A DNA stretch of 64,000 nt, from positions 1 through 64,000 of the forward strand of contig JAFNEO010000053.1 of NCBI GenBank assembly GCA_017886205.1. Reading direction: 5' to 3'. Positions within the stretch are counted from its first letter, which is position 1. Each line of letters opens with the position of its first letter. The translations under genes and the position numbers were made by a program. Origin of the DNA: Candidatus Aminicenantota bacterium. GTDB taxonomy: Bacteria > Acidobacteriota > Aminicenantia > Aminicenantales > UBA8522. Under the pieces are notes generated by a model. That model did no database searches and was not told where the DNA came from. It saw nothing but the letters and a program-made list of their open reading frames with translations. Below, in pieces: positions 32,764 to 41,952 of the stretch.

Positions 32764-34511
32764 TTCTTCTTTTTTCCTCCTATGGCCTGATCGACGCCCT
32801 CCTCGAACGGCTCGGTCAGGATGGGAGTAACCCAACCCTCCGGGCTCTCGGCGTAAGTCTCGATCGACTCAAGGACGCTCAAAGGGTATTTGAGTATATT
32901 GAAGAGTGTGTCCGCCTGGACAGAATACCCCTGTTCCTTCTTGAACAAGAAGGGATAAAACGCGATCCGCTCGTAATAGACGCTTCCCTTCCGCACCGGC
33001 AGCATCCGTGTCTGATTGTTGGTGCCGAAGGAATAGACCAGGCCCCTGGCCAGGTAGTACCAGGGTCCGTTCTGGATGTAGATGAAGGGCTGCTCGGCCG
33101 AGGCTTCGCCGCCCTCGACGTTCGTAGTGGCCAGGTCGAGGTAGAGGTTGGCGAAGGCGACGCCTTTGTCCTGATTATAGAAAGTGACCCAAGGTGTATC
33201 CGGCCGGAGCGTGATCACGTGGTCGGGATGCATCCGGGTGCGATTCAGGTCGATCGCTTCGACTCGGCCGTCCATGGTTTTGTAGCCGACATTTCTGAAT
33301 ACTTTCTTGTTGAAAACGATCTCGCCGTTGCGGAGCGCCTGGACGAACATGTTCTCGTTGACGTCGATCGTCGTCTGGATGAGGATGTAGGGCACGTTCG
33401 CGTAGAAATGATAAGTCACGCTGCACAGGACCTGCGGATAGAAGGGGAGGGGAGCGGTAATCCGGATGGAGTAAAAGACCGGCCCGATCACTTCGACATA
33501 GGGCGGGTTCTCCCAATCCGAGGTGTGGGTCCAAGTGTGCGGCGGCGAATAGAGGCAGGGATTCCAATGGATGGAGCCGTTCGTTTCGAGCTTGTGTTCG
33601 AGGAGAGTCTTGGAGGTTTTCTCTGTGATTTCGTAGATGACCCCGCTTTTTTTATTCAGTGTCACTTTATAGAAGCTGTTTTCAATCGTCTTGCCGATGG
33701 GCTGGCCGGAGCCGGCGCCGACGACCTTGAGGTCTGAGGCATAGGCAGGCTTCGGTGCCGCCGGATTGTTGTAGAAGACAAGGTAGGTGGCCTTTTCCTT
33801 TGGCTTGAGGTTGGCCAGAAAAGCGACGCTCAACGAGGTCGTGGGATGATAGCGAATGATCGGCTTTCCGGTTTTATCATCCTTCTCCTCGACCGAGAGG
33901 ATCTTCTGGTCAGCCCACGTGACTTGATCGTAGGCCTGGGAAGGGATCTCTATGTAGGCGACATCGTTTCCCGCGCGCTCTGCTTTGACAACCCTGATCT
34001 CATCGCCGGACTTAAGGTAATTAGCGAATATCCCGATGGTCGCTTGGACCGGATAATTGAGGCGCTCGATGCCGTTCTCCTCGGCCACGATGAGCGCCAG
34101 ATAGTTCTTCCAGTCGAGATTCCAGTATCCCTTGAGGGCGGGAGAGGAGACCTTCTGAACGAGAGTTGCGGTCTTTTTGGCTTTGGCGTTTTCGAGCAGC
34201 ACCTGAATCTCGTAGGCCTGGTTTCCCAGCCAGGGGAACCGGACTTTTGCCTCAAATGGCTGCTGGCCTTGGATATCTTTTCCCAGAAGCTCTTCATCCC
34301 CGCGGTAGAGAAGAAAATCCCTGCTCCGGGTCCCGTTGATGGTAATTTGTGATACCCTCCAGGTTCCTTTGGAGAGCGACACCGTATCAGAGAAGGCGGT
34401 CTTGATGAAATACCACGGCTCACCCTCGGCCGGATAGCCGAACTCAGCGGCCAGAGTGAAACTGGCCAGGTACAGTGCCAGGAAAAACAGCATCACCAAG
34501 GTTTTCTTCAT
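32760..34511 (-). CDS. Secreted protein of unknown function, galactose-mutarotase-like fold suspected
   Basis: A 583-aa protein with a clear signal peptide (1-21, cut after LAA). I do not recognise a named family. The N-terminal part (about 25-280) is beta-rich with two repeats of strand-turn patterns; from about 285, NSFYKVTLNKKSGVIYEITE, then IRITAPLPFYPQVLCSVTYH and GVAFANLYLDL resemble the supersandwich domain of sugar-processing enzymes (alpha-mannosidase tail, lyases). This suggests polysaccharide binding or cleavage, but no catalytic residue can be named. First gene of a four-gene coupled operon ending with a PIG-L deacetylase. Confidence 0.72.
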   Translation of the reverse strand: MKKTLVMLFFLALYLASFTLAAEFGYPAEGEPWYFIKTAFSDTVSLSKGTWRVSQITINGTRSRDFLLYRGDEELLGKDIQGQQPFEAKVRFPWLGNQAYEIQVLLENAKAKKTATLVQKVSSPALKGYWNLDWKNYLALIVAEENGIERLNYPVQATIGIFANYLKSGDEIRVVKAERAGNDVAYIEIPSQAYDQVTWADQKILSVEEKDDKTGKPIIRYHPTTSLSVAFLANLKPKEKATYLVFYNNPAAPKPAYASDLKVVGAGSGQPIGKTIENSFYKVTLNKKSGVIYEITEKTSKTLLEHKLETNGSIHWNPCLYSPPHTWTHTSDWENPPYVEVIGPVFYSIRITAPLPFYPQVLCSVTYHFYANVPYILIQTTIDVNENMFVQALRNGEIVFNKKVFRNVGYKTMDGRVEAIDLNRTRMHPDHVITLRPDTPWVTFYNQDKGVAFANLYLDLATTNVEGGEASAEQPFIYIQNGPWYYLARGLVYSFGTNNQTRMLPVRKGSVYYERIAFYPFLFKKEQGYSVQADTLFNILKYPLSVLESIETYAESPEGWVTPILTEPFEEGVDQAIGGKKKK

Positions 34512-34880
34512 CGAGCCCTCCGCAATCTGCAGAAAGTAAGATAACTGGGTTGCATAAGTCGTGATTCATTTTTTATCAAAATCCTCCGGCAATAGCAAGG
34601 CAATAACCGAAGACATTCCCCGAGGAGACGCCCTTGGTCTTGTCCTTGTTCAGGTATCAATATCTCACTCGCGAATTTGACTCCCGGGCTGTTTGTTGCT
34701 ACCCTTAGCCCCGATAAAAAGAGCCTTAATATCGGGGAGAGCATGAAGCCGTCAAACGGGGAGCCGGCTGTTCCAGAAGAGGGGAAAAGGCCCATTCTCA
34801 AGGCGTTTCTGGCTAGTCTCAATTAACGGCACCTCGTGTCTTCCGAATAGACTATTCGCAAATAACTAGGAGAAGCTGGG
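34512..34880. other. Gene-free stretch between divergent genes
   Basis: A 369-nt spacer upstream of both the secreted-protein operon and the symporter gene. It holds an 8-bp inverted repeat (separate entry). A frame of about 100 codons on the minus strand here has no family resemblance and no ribosome site, so I do not call it. No clear -35/-10 pair found. Confidence 0.5.
34709..34737. repeat. 8-bp inverted repeat, operator-like
   Basis: CCCCGATA (34709-34716) and TATCGGGG (34730-34737) are perfect inverse copies, with a 13-nt A-rich loop, in the control region between divergent transcription units. It could be an operator or an RNA hairpin; no T-run follows. Confidence 0.4.
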
Positions 34881-36662
34881 ATGAGACTCACCCTGATCGA
34901 CTGGCTGGTTGTGGCCGCCTACTTTGCCTTTAACCTGGCCATCGGACTCTACTACCGCAAGAAAGCGACCCAGAGCGTCAGCGACTTCTTTGTCGGCGGC
35001 CGGAAAGTCGTTTGGTGGTTGGCCGGCACCTCTATGGTGGCGACCACCTTCGCCGCGGATACGCCCCTGGCCGTAACCGGACTCGTGGCCCGGAACGGCA
35101 TCGCCGGGAATTGGATCTGGTGGAGTATGGCCCTGAGCGGGATCATGACCGTCTTTTTCTACGCCCGGCTCTGGCGGCGGGCCGGTGTCCTGACCGACGT
35201 CGAGTTCGCCGAAATTCGCTACAGCGGCGCGCCGGCCAGGTTCCTCCGTGGCTTCCGGGCGCTCTACTTGGGACTTCCCATCAACCTCATCATCATGGGC
35301 TGGGTCAACCTGGCCATCGTCAAGATCCTGATGCTGATCCTAGGGCTGACCAAAGTCCAGGCGCTCGTCGTCGCCGTCGCCATCATGTTCATCACGGCCT
35401 CCATCTCGACCCTCAGCGGCCTGTGGGGCGTCCTGGTCACTGACCTTTTCCAATTCGTCCTCAAGATGAGCATGGTGATCCTGCTGGCCGTTTTCGCGGT
35501 CAAGTCAATCGGCGGGATGGGCGGCCTCGTCACGGGGATCCGGTCCGTGGAACAAAGCCGCGGGGCGACCGGATCGCTCTTGTCTTTCGTCCCCGACATC
35601 AACTCCACCTGGATGCCGCTGATCACCTTCTTCGTCTACATCGCGGTAAACTGGTGGGCATCCTGGTATCCCGGAGCTGAACCGGGCGGCGGCGGGTTTA
35701 TTGCCCAGCGGATCCTCTGCGCCAAGGATGAGAAACACTCGCTCCTGGCCACCCTCTGGTTTAACCTGGCTCACTACGCCCTCCGTCCCTGGCCCTGGAT
35801 CCTGGTTGCACTGGTCGCTGTCGTCAAGTTCAGTAATGACCCGGCTTTCGCCGCCGACCCCGAGTCCGGCTACATCCGGATCGTCATGACCGATCTTCCG
35901 GTATCGCTCCGAGGGCTGATGATCGCCGCCTTCGCCGCCGCCTATATGTCCACCATCGGGACCCAGCTCAACTGGGGAGCGAGCTACCTCGTCAACGACT
36001 TTTATAGGCGGTTCCTCGTCCGCGGCCGCGGCGAGAAACACTATGTCACTATCTCGCAGATCACGACCATGCTGCTGATGTTTCTGTCCGCGGTCGTCAC
36101 CTTCTTCATGGGCTCGATCGCCGACGCCTGGAGGTTCATCATCGCGCTCGGCGCCGGGACGGGGCTCGTCTATCTCCTGCGCTGGTTCTGGTGGCGGATC
36201 AACGCCTGGAGCGAGGTGGCGGCCATGATTGCCGCCTTCATCACCTCCCTGACGGTCCAGGTCGTGTTTCGGCTCAATGAAAGCGAGCCGAAGGAGTTTG
36301 CCTATATCGTTCTGGCCACAGTGTCGGTGACCACGATCGTATGGTTGGCCGTCACGTTTCTGACAAAGCCGGAGCCGAAAGAAACCCTGCTCGCTTTCTA
36401 CCGGCGGGTCCGGCCGAGCGCGGCGCTCTGGGGTCCGATCGCCCGGGAAGCCACGGATATCGTGCCCGTCCGGGACGGTGTTTTCAACCTGGTCGACTGG
36501 CTGTGCGGGGTTGCGATGATCTATGCCTTCCTGTTTGGGGCCGGCAAGATCATATTCGGGCAGCTCGCTATGGGGCTGGTTTTCTTAGCTACCGGCCTCG
36601 TCTTCGGAGCGGTCATCTATCTTGACCTGAACCGCCGGGGGTGGAAAGTCGTCAGCGGATAG
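34881..36662 (+). CDS. Sodium:solute symporter (SSS family)
   Basis: A 593-aa protein with about 14 membrane segments. TLIDWLVVAAYFAFNLAIGL, YYRKKATQSVSDFFVGGRKV, WWLAGTSMVATTFAADTPLA (Na+ site helix) and the later AAFAAAYMSTIGTQLNWGAS follow the SSS signature. This subgroup in polysaccharide-degrading bacteria often imports sugars or sugar acids with Na+. AGGAG precedes the ATG. It is followed 87 nt later by an ornithine cyclodeaminase-family gene, so an amino acid or imino acid is also possible. Substrate unassigned. Confidence 0.9.
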   Translation: MRLTLIDWLVVAAYFAFNLAIGLYYRKKATQSVSDFFVGGRKVVWWLAGTSMVATTFAADTPLAVTGLVARNGIAGNWIWWSMALSGIMTVFFYARLWRRAGVLTDVEFAEIRYSGAPARFLRGFRALYLGLPINLIIMGWVNLAIVKILMLILGLTKVQALVVAVAIMFITASISTLSGLWGVLVTDLFQFVLKMSMVILLAVFAVKSIGGMGGLVTGIRSVEQSRGATGSLLSFVPDINSTWMPLITFFVYIAVNWWASWYPGAEPGGGGFIAQRILCAKDEKHSLLATLWFNLAHYALRPWPWILVALVAVVKFSNDPAFAADPESGYIRIVMTDLPVSLRGLMIAAFAAAYMSTIGTQLNWGASYLVNDFYRRFLVRGRGEKHYVTISQITTMLLMFLSAVVTFFMGSIADAWRFIIALGAGTGLVYLLRWFWWRINAWSEVAAMIAAFITSLTVQVVFRLNESEPKEFAYIVLATVSVTTIVWLAVTFLTKPEPKETLLAFYRRVRPSAALWGPIAREATDIVPVRDGVFNLVDWLCGVAMIYAFLFGAGKIIFGQLAMGLVFLATGLVFGAVIYLDLNRRGWKVVSG

Positions 36663-36749
36663 CCCTCGCTATAGGATAAAATATGTTGCAGTTCAAATTT
36701 CCGGCGTGTATCCTCATGAATTGACCTGGATATCATCTGGAGGCTTGTG

Positions 36750-37721
36750 GTGGAGCAAAAGATACTGTATCTGTCGAGGGCGGAGGTGGAGGCCATCGAT
36801 GTGCCGATGGAACGTATCATCGCTGCACTAGAGGCCATGTTCCGGGAGAAAGGGGAGGGCCGGGTCGAGATGCCGCCCAAGCCGGGCATCCATCCGCGTC
36901 CGGATTCCTTCATCCACGCTATGCCGGCTTATATCCCCAGCCTGAAATCGGCCGGGATGAAGTGGGTGAGCGGCTTTCCTGAGAACATCCGGAAGGGGCT
37001 GCCCTACATCAGCGGCCTGATCATTCTCAACGACCCGGAAACCGGGATTCCGCTCTCCGTCATGGACTGCACCTGGATCACGGCCAAGCGCACGGGCGCG
37101 GCCACGGCCGTGGCGGCGAAATACCTGGCCCGCCCGGACTCCAAAATCGTCGGCATCCTGGGCTGCGGAGTGCAAGGGCGAAGCAACCTGGAGGCACTCA
37201 AGGTCCTCTTTTCGGTTCAGCGGGTTATGGCCTATGATACGAGCCAAGACGCTCGGGAACTCTATGCGGCCGAGATGGCCAATAAATGCAGCCTCGAGGT
37301 CCGTCCCGTTAAGACACCCAGGGAAGCCGTCTCCGGATGTGATGTGGTCGTCACGGCCGGCCCGATACTCAAAACCCCTCATGCGACCATCCAGCCCGGC
37401 TGGCTGGAAGTGGGAGCTTTCGCTTCGCTCGTGGACTATGATTCCTATTGGCATAGGCATGCGCTTAAGGAAGCGGATAAGTTCTGTACCGACGATATTC
37501 CTCAGCTCAAGTACTACAAGACAATCGGGTACTTTCAGGATATACCACCGGTATATGCCGAGCTGGGTGAGCTCGTGACCGGTCGCAAGCCGGGCCGGAC
37601 AAACCCCGCTGAAAGGACGATGACCTGCAACCTCGGGCTCGCCCTGGACGACATGGCAACCGCGCCTCTGGTCTTCAAGCTCGCCGTTGAGAAAGGCCTA
37701 GGAACCCGCCTCCCGCTCTAA
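36750..37721 (+). CDS. Ornithine cyclodeaminase / mu-crystallin family dehydrogenase
   Basis: A 323-aa NAD(P)-binding protein. ILYLSRAEVEAIDVPMERII at the start, AMPAYIPSLKSAGMKWVSGF, MDCTWITAKRTGAATAVAAK and the Rossmann GILGCGVQGRSNLEAL are diagnostic. Members include ornithine cyclodeaminase, alanine dehydrogenase and delta-pyrroline-carboxylate reductases. Two GTG codons are available; 36750 is preferred because GGAGG then lies 6 nt upstream. The symporter upstream may feed it, but the pairing is inference. Confidence 0.88.
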   Translation: MEQKILYLSRAEVEAIDVPMERIIAALEAMFREKGEGRVEMPPKPGIHPRPDSFIHAMPAYIPSLKSAGMKWVSGFPENIRKGLPYISGLIILNDPETGIPLSVMDCTWITAKRTGAATAVAAKYLARPDSKIVGILGCGVQGRSNLEALKVLFSVQRVMAYDTSQDARELYAAEMANKCSLEVRPVKTPREAVSGCDVVVTAGPILKTPHATIQPGWLEVGAFASLVDYDSYWHRHALKEADKFCTDDIPQLKYYKTIGYFQDIPPVYAELGELVTGRKPGRTNPAERTMTCNLGLALDDMATAPLVFKLAVEKGLGTRLPL

Positions 37722-37766
37722 GGTCGAGGCCGAGATTGTTCCCGGCGCTCCATAAGAGTCCACCAA

Positions 37767-39893
37767 TTAGTATTTCACCTTCAGGCCCATGTTGTAGAAC
37801 ATGAAGGACCAGATGTCCGTCAGCTGTTCTATGGCCTTGGTGATATTGCTGGCACCGTGTCCCGATTTGGTATCGATGCGGATCAGGACGGGATTCTTGC
37901 AGGTCTGCTTCTCCTGCAGCGTGGCGATGAACTTGAAAGAGTGAGCCGGCACGACTCGGTCATCGTGGTCGGCCGTGGTCATAAGAGTCGCCGGGTAGCA
38001 GACGCCGTCCTTGATGTTGTGGAGCGGCGAGTAGGCGTAGAGGTAATTAAACTGTTCCGGGTTGTCGCTCGATCCATACTCCACGGCCCAGCCCCAGCCG
38101 ACGGTGAACTTATGAAAGCGCAGCATGTCCATGACACCCACAGCCGGGAAGGCGACCTTATAGAGCTCCGGCCGCTGGGTCATGCAGGCCCCGACCAGAA
38201 GCCCGCCGTTGGACGCGCCGGAAATGGCCAACTTATCGCTGGAGGTGTATTTTTCGCGGATCAGGTATTCGGCGCCGGCGATGAAGTCGTCGAAGACATT
38301 CTGCTTTTTCTCCAGCATTCCGGCCTTGTGCCAGGACTCGCCGTATTCGCCGCCTCCTCTGAGGTTGGCCATGGCGTAGACGCCGTCGTTCTCGAACAGG
38401 ATGACGTTGGAGACATTGAAGTATGGGGTGGAGCTGGCGTTGAAGCCGCCGTAGGCGTAAAGAAGGGTCGGACGCTTTCCGTCGAGGACGAGACCTTTCT
38501 TGTGAACGATAAACATGGGGATCTTGGTCCCGTCTTTGCTGGGATAAAATACCTGATTGGCCTCGTAGTCGTCGGGGTTGAATTTGACCTCGGTCTTACG
38601 GAAGACCTCGGAGGCTCCGGTCGGGATATCATACTTGTAGATGGTCGGGGGATAGGTGAATGAGGTAAAGGTGTAGAAGACGAGGGTGTCCTCCTTCTTA
38701 CCGCCAAACCCGCCGGCCGACCCGAGCGCCGGAAGCGCGATCTCTTTCTCTTGGTTCCCGGCCAGGTCGTGCTGGTAGATGTGCGTGCTGGCGTCCTTGA
38801 GGTAAGAGGCAAAAATCTTGCCTCCGACGACGCTGGCGCTCGTCATCACTTCGGGCTTTTCCGGGATAAGCAGCGTCCAATTCTCCTTGGCCGGATTCTT
38901 GGTGTCGACGAGCATAACCTTGTTGTTCGGGGCGTCCATGTCGGTTATGATGACGAGCTTGTCCTCAAGGTTGTTAACCACGTAGGTGTTGTTCTCAAAC
39001 CCCTGGACGAGGGGAAAAAATTCCGGTTTTTTCGCCTTCAGGTCCTTGAAGTAGAGCTCGTTGCCATAGGTCCCTTCCGAGGTCGTCAGGAATATGTAGC
39101 GTTCATCTTCCGTGACATCCACATTATTGTAGCGACGGGGATGGGCCGGGTCTTCGTAGATCAGCTTGTCCTCGCTCTGAGGAGTCCCGAGTTTGTGAAA
39201 GTAGATTTTCTGATTCTCGTTGGCCGCGGTGAGTTCCTTGCCTTCTTCCGGTTTTTCGAACCCGGAATAATAGAACCCGTCACCCTGCCAGGCGGCGCCG
39301 CCGAACTTGGTCCAAAGGATGCGGTCCTCGAGCTCCTTGCCCGTCTCGACCTCCATGACCTTCATCTCCGTCCAGTCCGACCCGCCCTCAGACCGCGAAT
39401 AGGCGGCATAGCGGTCGTCGTTGGAGAAACCGCTCAGGAAGGCCCTTGTGGTTCCGTCCGGGGAGAGGGTGTTGGGGTCGAGGAAGACCCGGGGCTCGCC
39501 GTCAAGCCCTTTCTGGATGTAGATAACGCTCTGGTTCTGCAAGCCGTCGTTCTTCATGAAGAAATAATATTGCCCGATTCGGAAGGGAGCCGAATAGCGG
39601 GGATAGTTGTAGATCTCGGTCAGCCGGGTGCGTATCTGCTCACGGAAGGGGATCTTGGCCAGGTAATCGAAGGTGACCTTGTTCTCGGCCTCCACCCATT
39701 TCGCCGTCGCCTCGGACTTATCGTCCTCGAACCAGCGATAGGGGTCGGCCACTTTGGTCCCGAAATAATCATCCACCACGTCGCCCTTCTCGGTGACAGG
39801 ATAGGTGATAGAGGGCTGTTTCCCCTTGCAGCCGAACGGCATCAGGGAGATCAAGAGAATCGAGATCAGGATGGTGAACTGTTTTCTTCGCAT
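37767..39893 (-). CDS. Prolyl oligopeptidase (S9A), probable lipoprotein
   Basis: A 708-aa serine peptidase. A lipobox (SLMPFGC, Cys about 22) suggests anchoring outside the cytoplasm. N-terminal region YPVTEKGDVVDDYFGTKVAD and PYRWFEDD, then a seven-bladed propeller, then the alpha/beta-hydrolase domain. Nucleophile Ser in ISGASNGGLLVGACM, Asp in TADHDDRVVPAHSFKF, His in DTKSGHGASN complete the triad. It cleaves short peptides after proline. AGGAG lies before the ATG and a good promoter upstream. Single gene, convergent with the ornithine cyclodeaminase gene. Confidence 0.95.
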   Translation of the reverse strand: MRRKQFTILISILLISLMPFGCKGKQPSITYPVTEKGDVVDDYFGTKVADPYRWFEDDKSEATAKWVEAENKVTFDYLAKIPFREQIRTRLTEIYNYPRYSAPFRIGQYYFFMKNDGLQNQSVIYIQKGLDGEPRVFLDPNTLSPDGTTRAFLSGFSNDDRYAAYSRSEGGSDWTEMKVMEVETGKELEDRILWTKFGGAAWQGDGFYYSGFEKPEEGKELTAANENQKIYFHKLGTPQSEDKLIYEDPAHPRRYNNVDVTEDERYIFLTTSEGTYGNELYFKDLKAKKPEFFPLVQGFENNTYVVNNLEDKLVIITDMDAPNNKVMLVDTKNPAKENWTLLIPEKPEVMTSASVVGGKIFASYLKDASTHIYQHDLAGNQEKEIALPALGSAGGFGGKKEDTLVFYTFTSFTYPPTIYKYDIPTGASEVFRKTEVKFNPDDYEANQVFYPSKDGTKIPMFIVHKKGLVLDGKRPTLLYAYGGFNASSTPYFNVSNVILFENDGVYAMANLRGGGEYGESWHKAGMLEKKQNVFDDFIAGAEYLIREKYTSSDKLAISGASNGGLLVGACMTQRPELYKVAFPAVGVMDMLRFHKFTVGWGWAVEYGSSDNPEQFNYLYAYSPLHNIKDGVCYPATLMTTADHDDRVVPAHSFKFIATLQEKQTCKNPVLIRIDTKSGHGASNITKAIEQLTDIWSFMFYNMGLKVKY

Positions 39894-39937
39894 TTTTCGC
39901 TCCTTTCAGTTCACGAAAAAAATGTTATGTATCCGAC

Positions 39938-39966
39938 ATTCTATCCAAGGTAGATCGTGATTTCAA
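39938..39966 (-). promoter_or_regulatory. Promoter of the prolyl oligopeptidase gene
   Basis: Minus-strand TTGAAA (39966-39961), 17-nt spacer, TAGAAT (39943-39938), about 45 nt before the ATG. Confidence 0.65.
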
Positions 39967-39979
39967 CAAGACTCCTTCC

Positions 39980-41110
39980 CTAGATCCTTCGGCTCGGCTT
40001 GACCAGGTCGCCGCACTTGATCCCCCGGGGGTTGAAACACTTGTTGCAGGAAATGCATTCGGATTTATCGACTTGGCCGAGCCGGAATTTCTTGACAAGG
40101 TCGGGCTCTCGAATGAACGGCCGGCTCAGGGAGATGAGGTCAACCTTGCCCTCTTCGATGGCCCTTTCCATGACGGCGAATGAGCGGAATCCGCCGAGCC
40201 CGAATACGGGGATTCTGAGCGCCGCCTTGAACCGGGAGGCGGAGTCCACGAAGTAACCTTCCTCTTCTTGCGACCTCAGCCCCTGCCAGATTGAGCCTTT
40301 GCCCGCTTCGGACATTCCGCCGCTGACTTCAACCCCGTCCAGGCCGTCGGCTTCGAGCAACCGGGCGATCTCGATGCTTTCCTCGATGGAAAGCCCCTGG
40401 GGAATGAAATCCGAGGAATTGAGCTTGGCAATGACGGGGAAGTCCAATCCGGCCAGGCTTTTTAGGCCGCCCAGGATCTCGCGCAGGATGCGGGCGCGGT
40501 TGAGAAGAGAGCCGCTGTATTCATCCTCGCGCCGGTTGGTGTAGGGGGAAATAAAGCTGTTCAGGAGATAGCCGTGGGCGACATGGAGCTGGACTCCGTC
40601 GAACCCGGCCTGCTTCGCCCGGCGCCCGGCCTGGACGAACTCGGCGATAGTGGTTTTGACCTCTTCCTTGGTCATCGCCCGAGGCATCACTTTGAACACC
40701 GGTTCATAAACAGCCGAGGGGGCAAGCGGCGTGCAGCCGCAGATTTTTTCCTTGGTTTGCCGGCCCGCGTGGGCGATCTGGAGGAAGACACGCGATGGGA
40801 AATCGTGGACAGCCTGGGGGATCCGGCTCAAGCCCTCCACCATTCGGTCCTCGTGGACTCCGAGCTGGCGAGGGCTGGCTTTCCCGGCCGGGTTGACGTA
40901 AGCATGGCCCGTGATGATGAGACCCACCTCTCCCTCGGCCAGCTGATTAAAAAGCGTGAGGTGTCTTTCCGTGACCGACCCGTCCTCCTCGGCCATGAAG
41001 TCGTGCGTGGCCGAGCGGACGAAACGGTTCGGGATGGTGACCGGGCCGATCCGGAGGGGCGTGAAGAGCACCGACGCTCTCATCAACTCCGCCGGGTCAT
41101 CGCGCCTCAT
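39980..41110 (-). CDS. NADH:flavin oxidoreductase, old yellow enzyme family
   Basis: A 376-aa FMN TIM-barrel. LFTPLRIGPVTIPNRFVRSA at the start, FLQIAHAGRQT, GFDGVQLHVAHGYLLNSFIS (substrate His/Asn motif), NRREDEYSGSLLNRARILRE, and the C-terminal SLSRPFIREPDLVKKF are clear. The tail has CISCNKCF and a later Cys, a partial version of the Fe-S cluster motif of 2,4-dienoyl-CoA reductases, without their extra C-terminal domains. It reduces activated C=C bonds with NAD(P)H. Its ATG overlaps the stop of the methyltransferase gene (ATGA); an internal ATG 27 nt later is also possible. Confidence 0.9.
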   Translation of the reverse strand: MRRDDPAELMRASVLFTPLRIGPVTIPNRFVRSATHDFMAEEDGSVTERHLTLFNQLAEGEVGLIITGHAYVNPAGKASPRQLGVHEDRMVEGLSRIPQAVHDFPSRVFLQIAHAGRQTKEKICGCTPLAPSAVYEPVFKVMPRAMTKEEVKTTIAEFVQAGRRAKQAGFDGVQLHVAHGYLLNSFISPYTNRREDEYSGSLLNRARILREILGGLKSLAGLDFPVIAKLNSSDFIPQGLSIEESIEIARLLEADGLDGVEVSGGMSEAGKGSIWQGLRSQEEEGYFVDSASRFKAALRIPVFGLGGFRSFAVMERAIEEGKVDLISLSRPFIREPDLVKKFRLGQVDKSECISCNKCFNPRGIKCGDLVKPSRRI

Positions 41111-41952
41111 CTCTTATAGACGAAGATCGTGTGGTCTTGTCCCGTCCCATCCTGCAGCGTGATGTAGGTGACCTCTTTCGTTTCCCAGCCGGGAATGGAG
41201 TAGTTGTGTGAAACGACGGGAGTGCCGGGCTTGAGCTGCTCTTCGAGGAGAGGCCGGAGCAGGGCATTGGACTCGGGAAGAAGGTACATGGTGACGACGG
41301 TCGCCTCTCTGATATCAGCCTTCATCACATCTTGGAGCCGAAATTCGACCAGCCCGTTTACCCCCGCTTCCTTGGCTGCCCGCAAGGATTCTTCGATGCG
41401 CTGGGGGTCGATGTCGATACCCACTCCCCGGGTGCCGAACTTCTTGGCGGCCGTTATGACGATCCGGCCGTCCCCGCAGCCGAGGTCGAAGAGGACGTCG
41501 TACTTTTCGACTTCACCCAGTTCGAGCATCCTCTCGACGACGACCATCGGTGTCGGGACGAACGGGGCTAGGTCGGCAACTCCGAACAGGCCGTGCGACC
41601 CGCTGTAGAGATCGAGGTTGTCGCTCTCGTCATAGCGGAATGAATAGGGGAGTCCGCACTCGAGGCGATAGCTGGCCGCCTGGCCACTCCGCTCAAACGA
41701 GACATCGAGAGCGCTTTCGCAGGGCCAGCGATCGAGAGCGTCCGGCTTGAGATAGTGCACGATTGGCTGCGGGTCGCGGACGAGCCGCCGGATCGTGTAA
41801 CGGACGGTCTCCTTGGTCAGGTTGCGGATAGTGGTCTCTTTTTTGCCCGTTGCGACCAAGGACGCCTGACCGGCGGTCTCCGGTCCGGCCTGAGCGGCAG
41901 GGGCCCATACTAAGACCACAAGGCAGACGAGAACCAGGGCCCTCTTTTTCAT
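41107..41952 (-). CDS. SAM-dependent methyltransferase with signal peptide
   Basis: A 281-aa protein. The first 22 residues (KKRALVLVCLVVLVWAPAAQ) are a typical Sec signal. After about 110 residues without recognised domain, a class-I methyltransferase core appears: DVLFDLGCGDGRIVITAAKK (motif I), TRGVGIDIDPQRIEESLRAA, EFRLQDVMKADIREATVVTM, resembling DOT1-like or generic Methyltransf_25 proteins. An exported SAM-using enzyme is odd, because SAM is cytosolic. Start overlaps the stop of the SH3 gene (TGATG) and its stop overlaps the OYE start, so the three are coupled. Confidence 0.8.
   Translation of the reverse strand: MKKRALVLVCLVVLVWAPAAQAGPETAGQASLVATGKKETTIRNLTKETVRYTIRRLVRDPQPIVHYLKPDALDRWPCESALDVSFERSGQAASYRLECGLPYSFRYDESDNLDLYSGSHGLFGVADLAPFVPTPMVVVERMLELGEVEKYDVLFDLGCGDGRIVITAAKKFGTRGVGIDIDPQRIEESLRAAKEAGVNGLVEFRLQDVMKADIREATVVTMYLLPESNALLRPLLEEQLKPGTPVVSHNYSIPGWETKEVTYITLQDGTGQDHTIFVYKR

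Noticed and set aside
34508-34822. 104-codon minus-strand frame before the secreted-protein gene
   Set aside because: No ribosome site, no recognisable domain, and it runs through the likely control region.
38751-39953. 400-codon frame opposite the prolyl oligopeptidase gene
   Set aside because: Antisense shadow; the opposite strand has a complete catalytic triad, lipobox and promoter.
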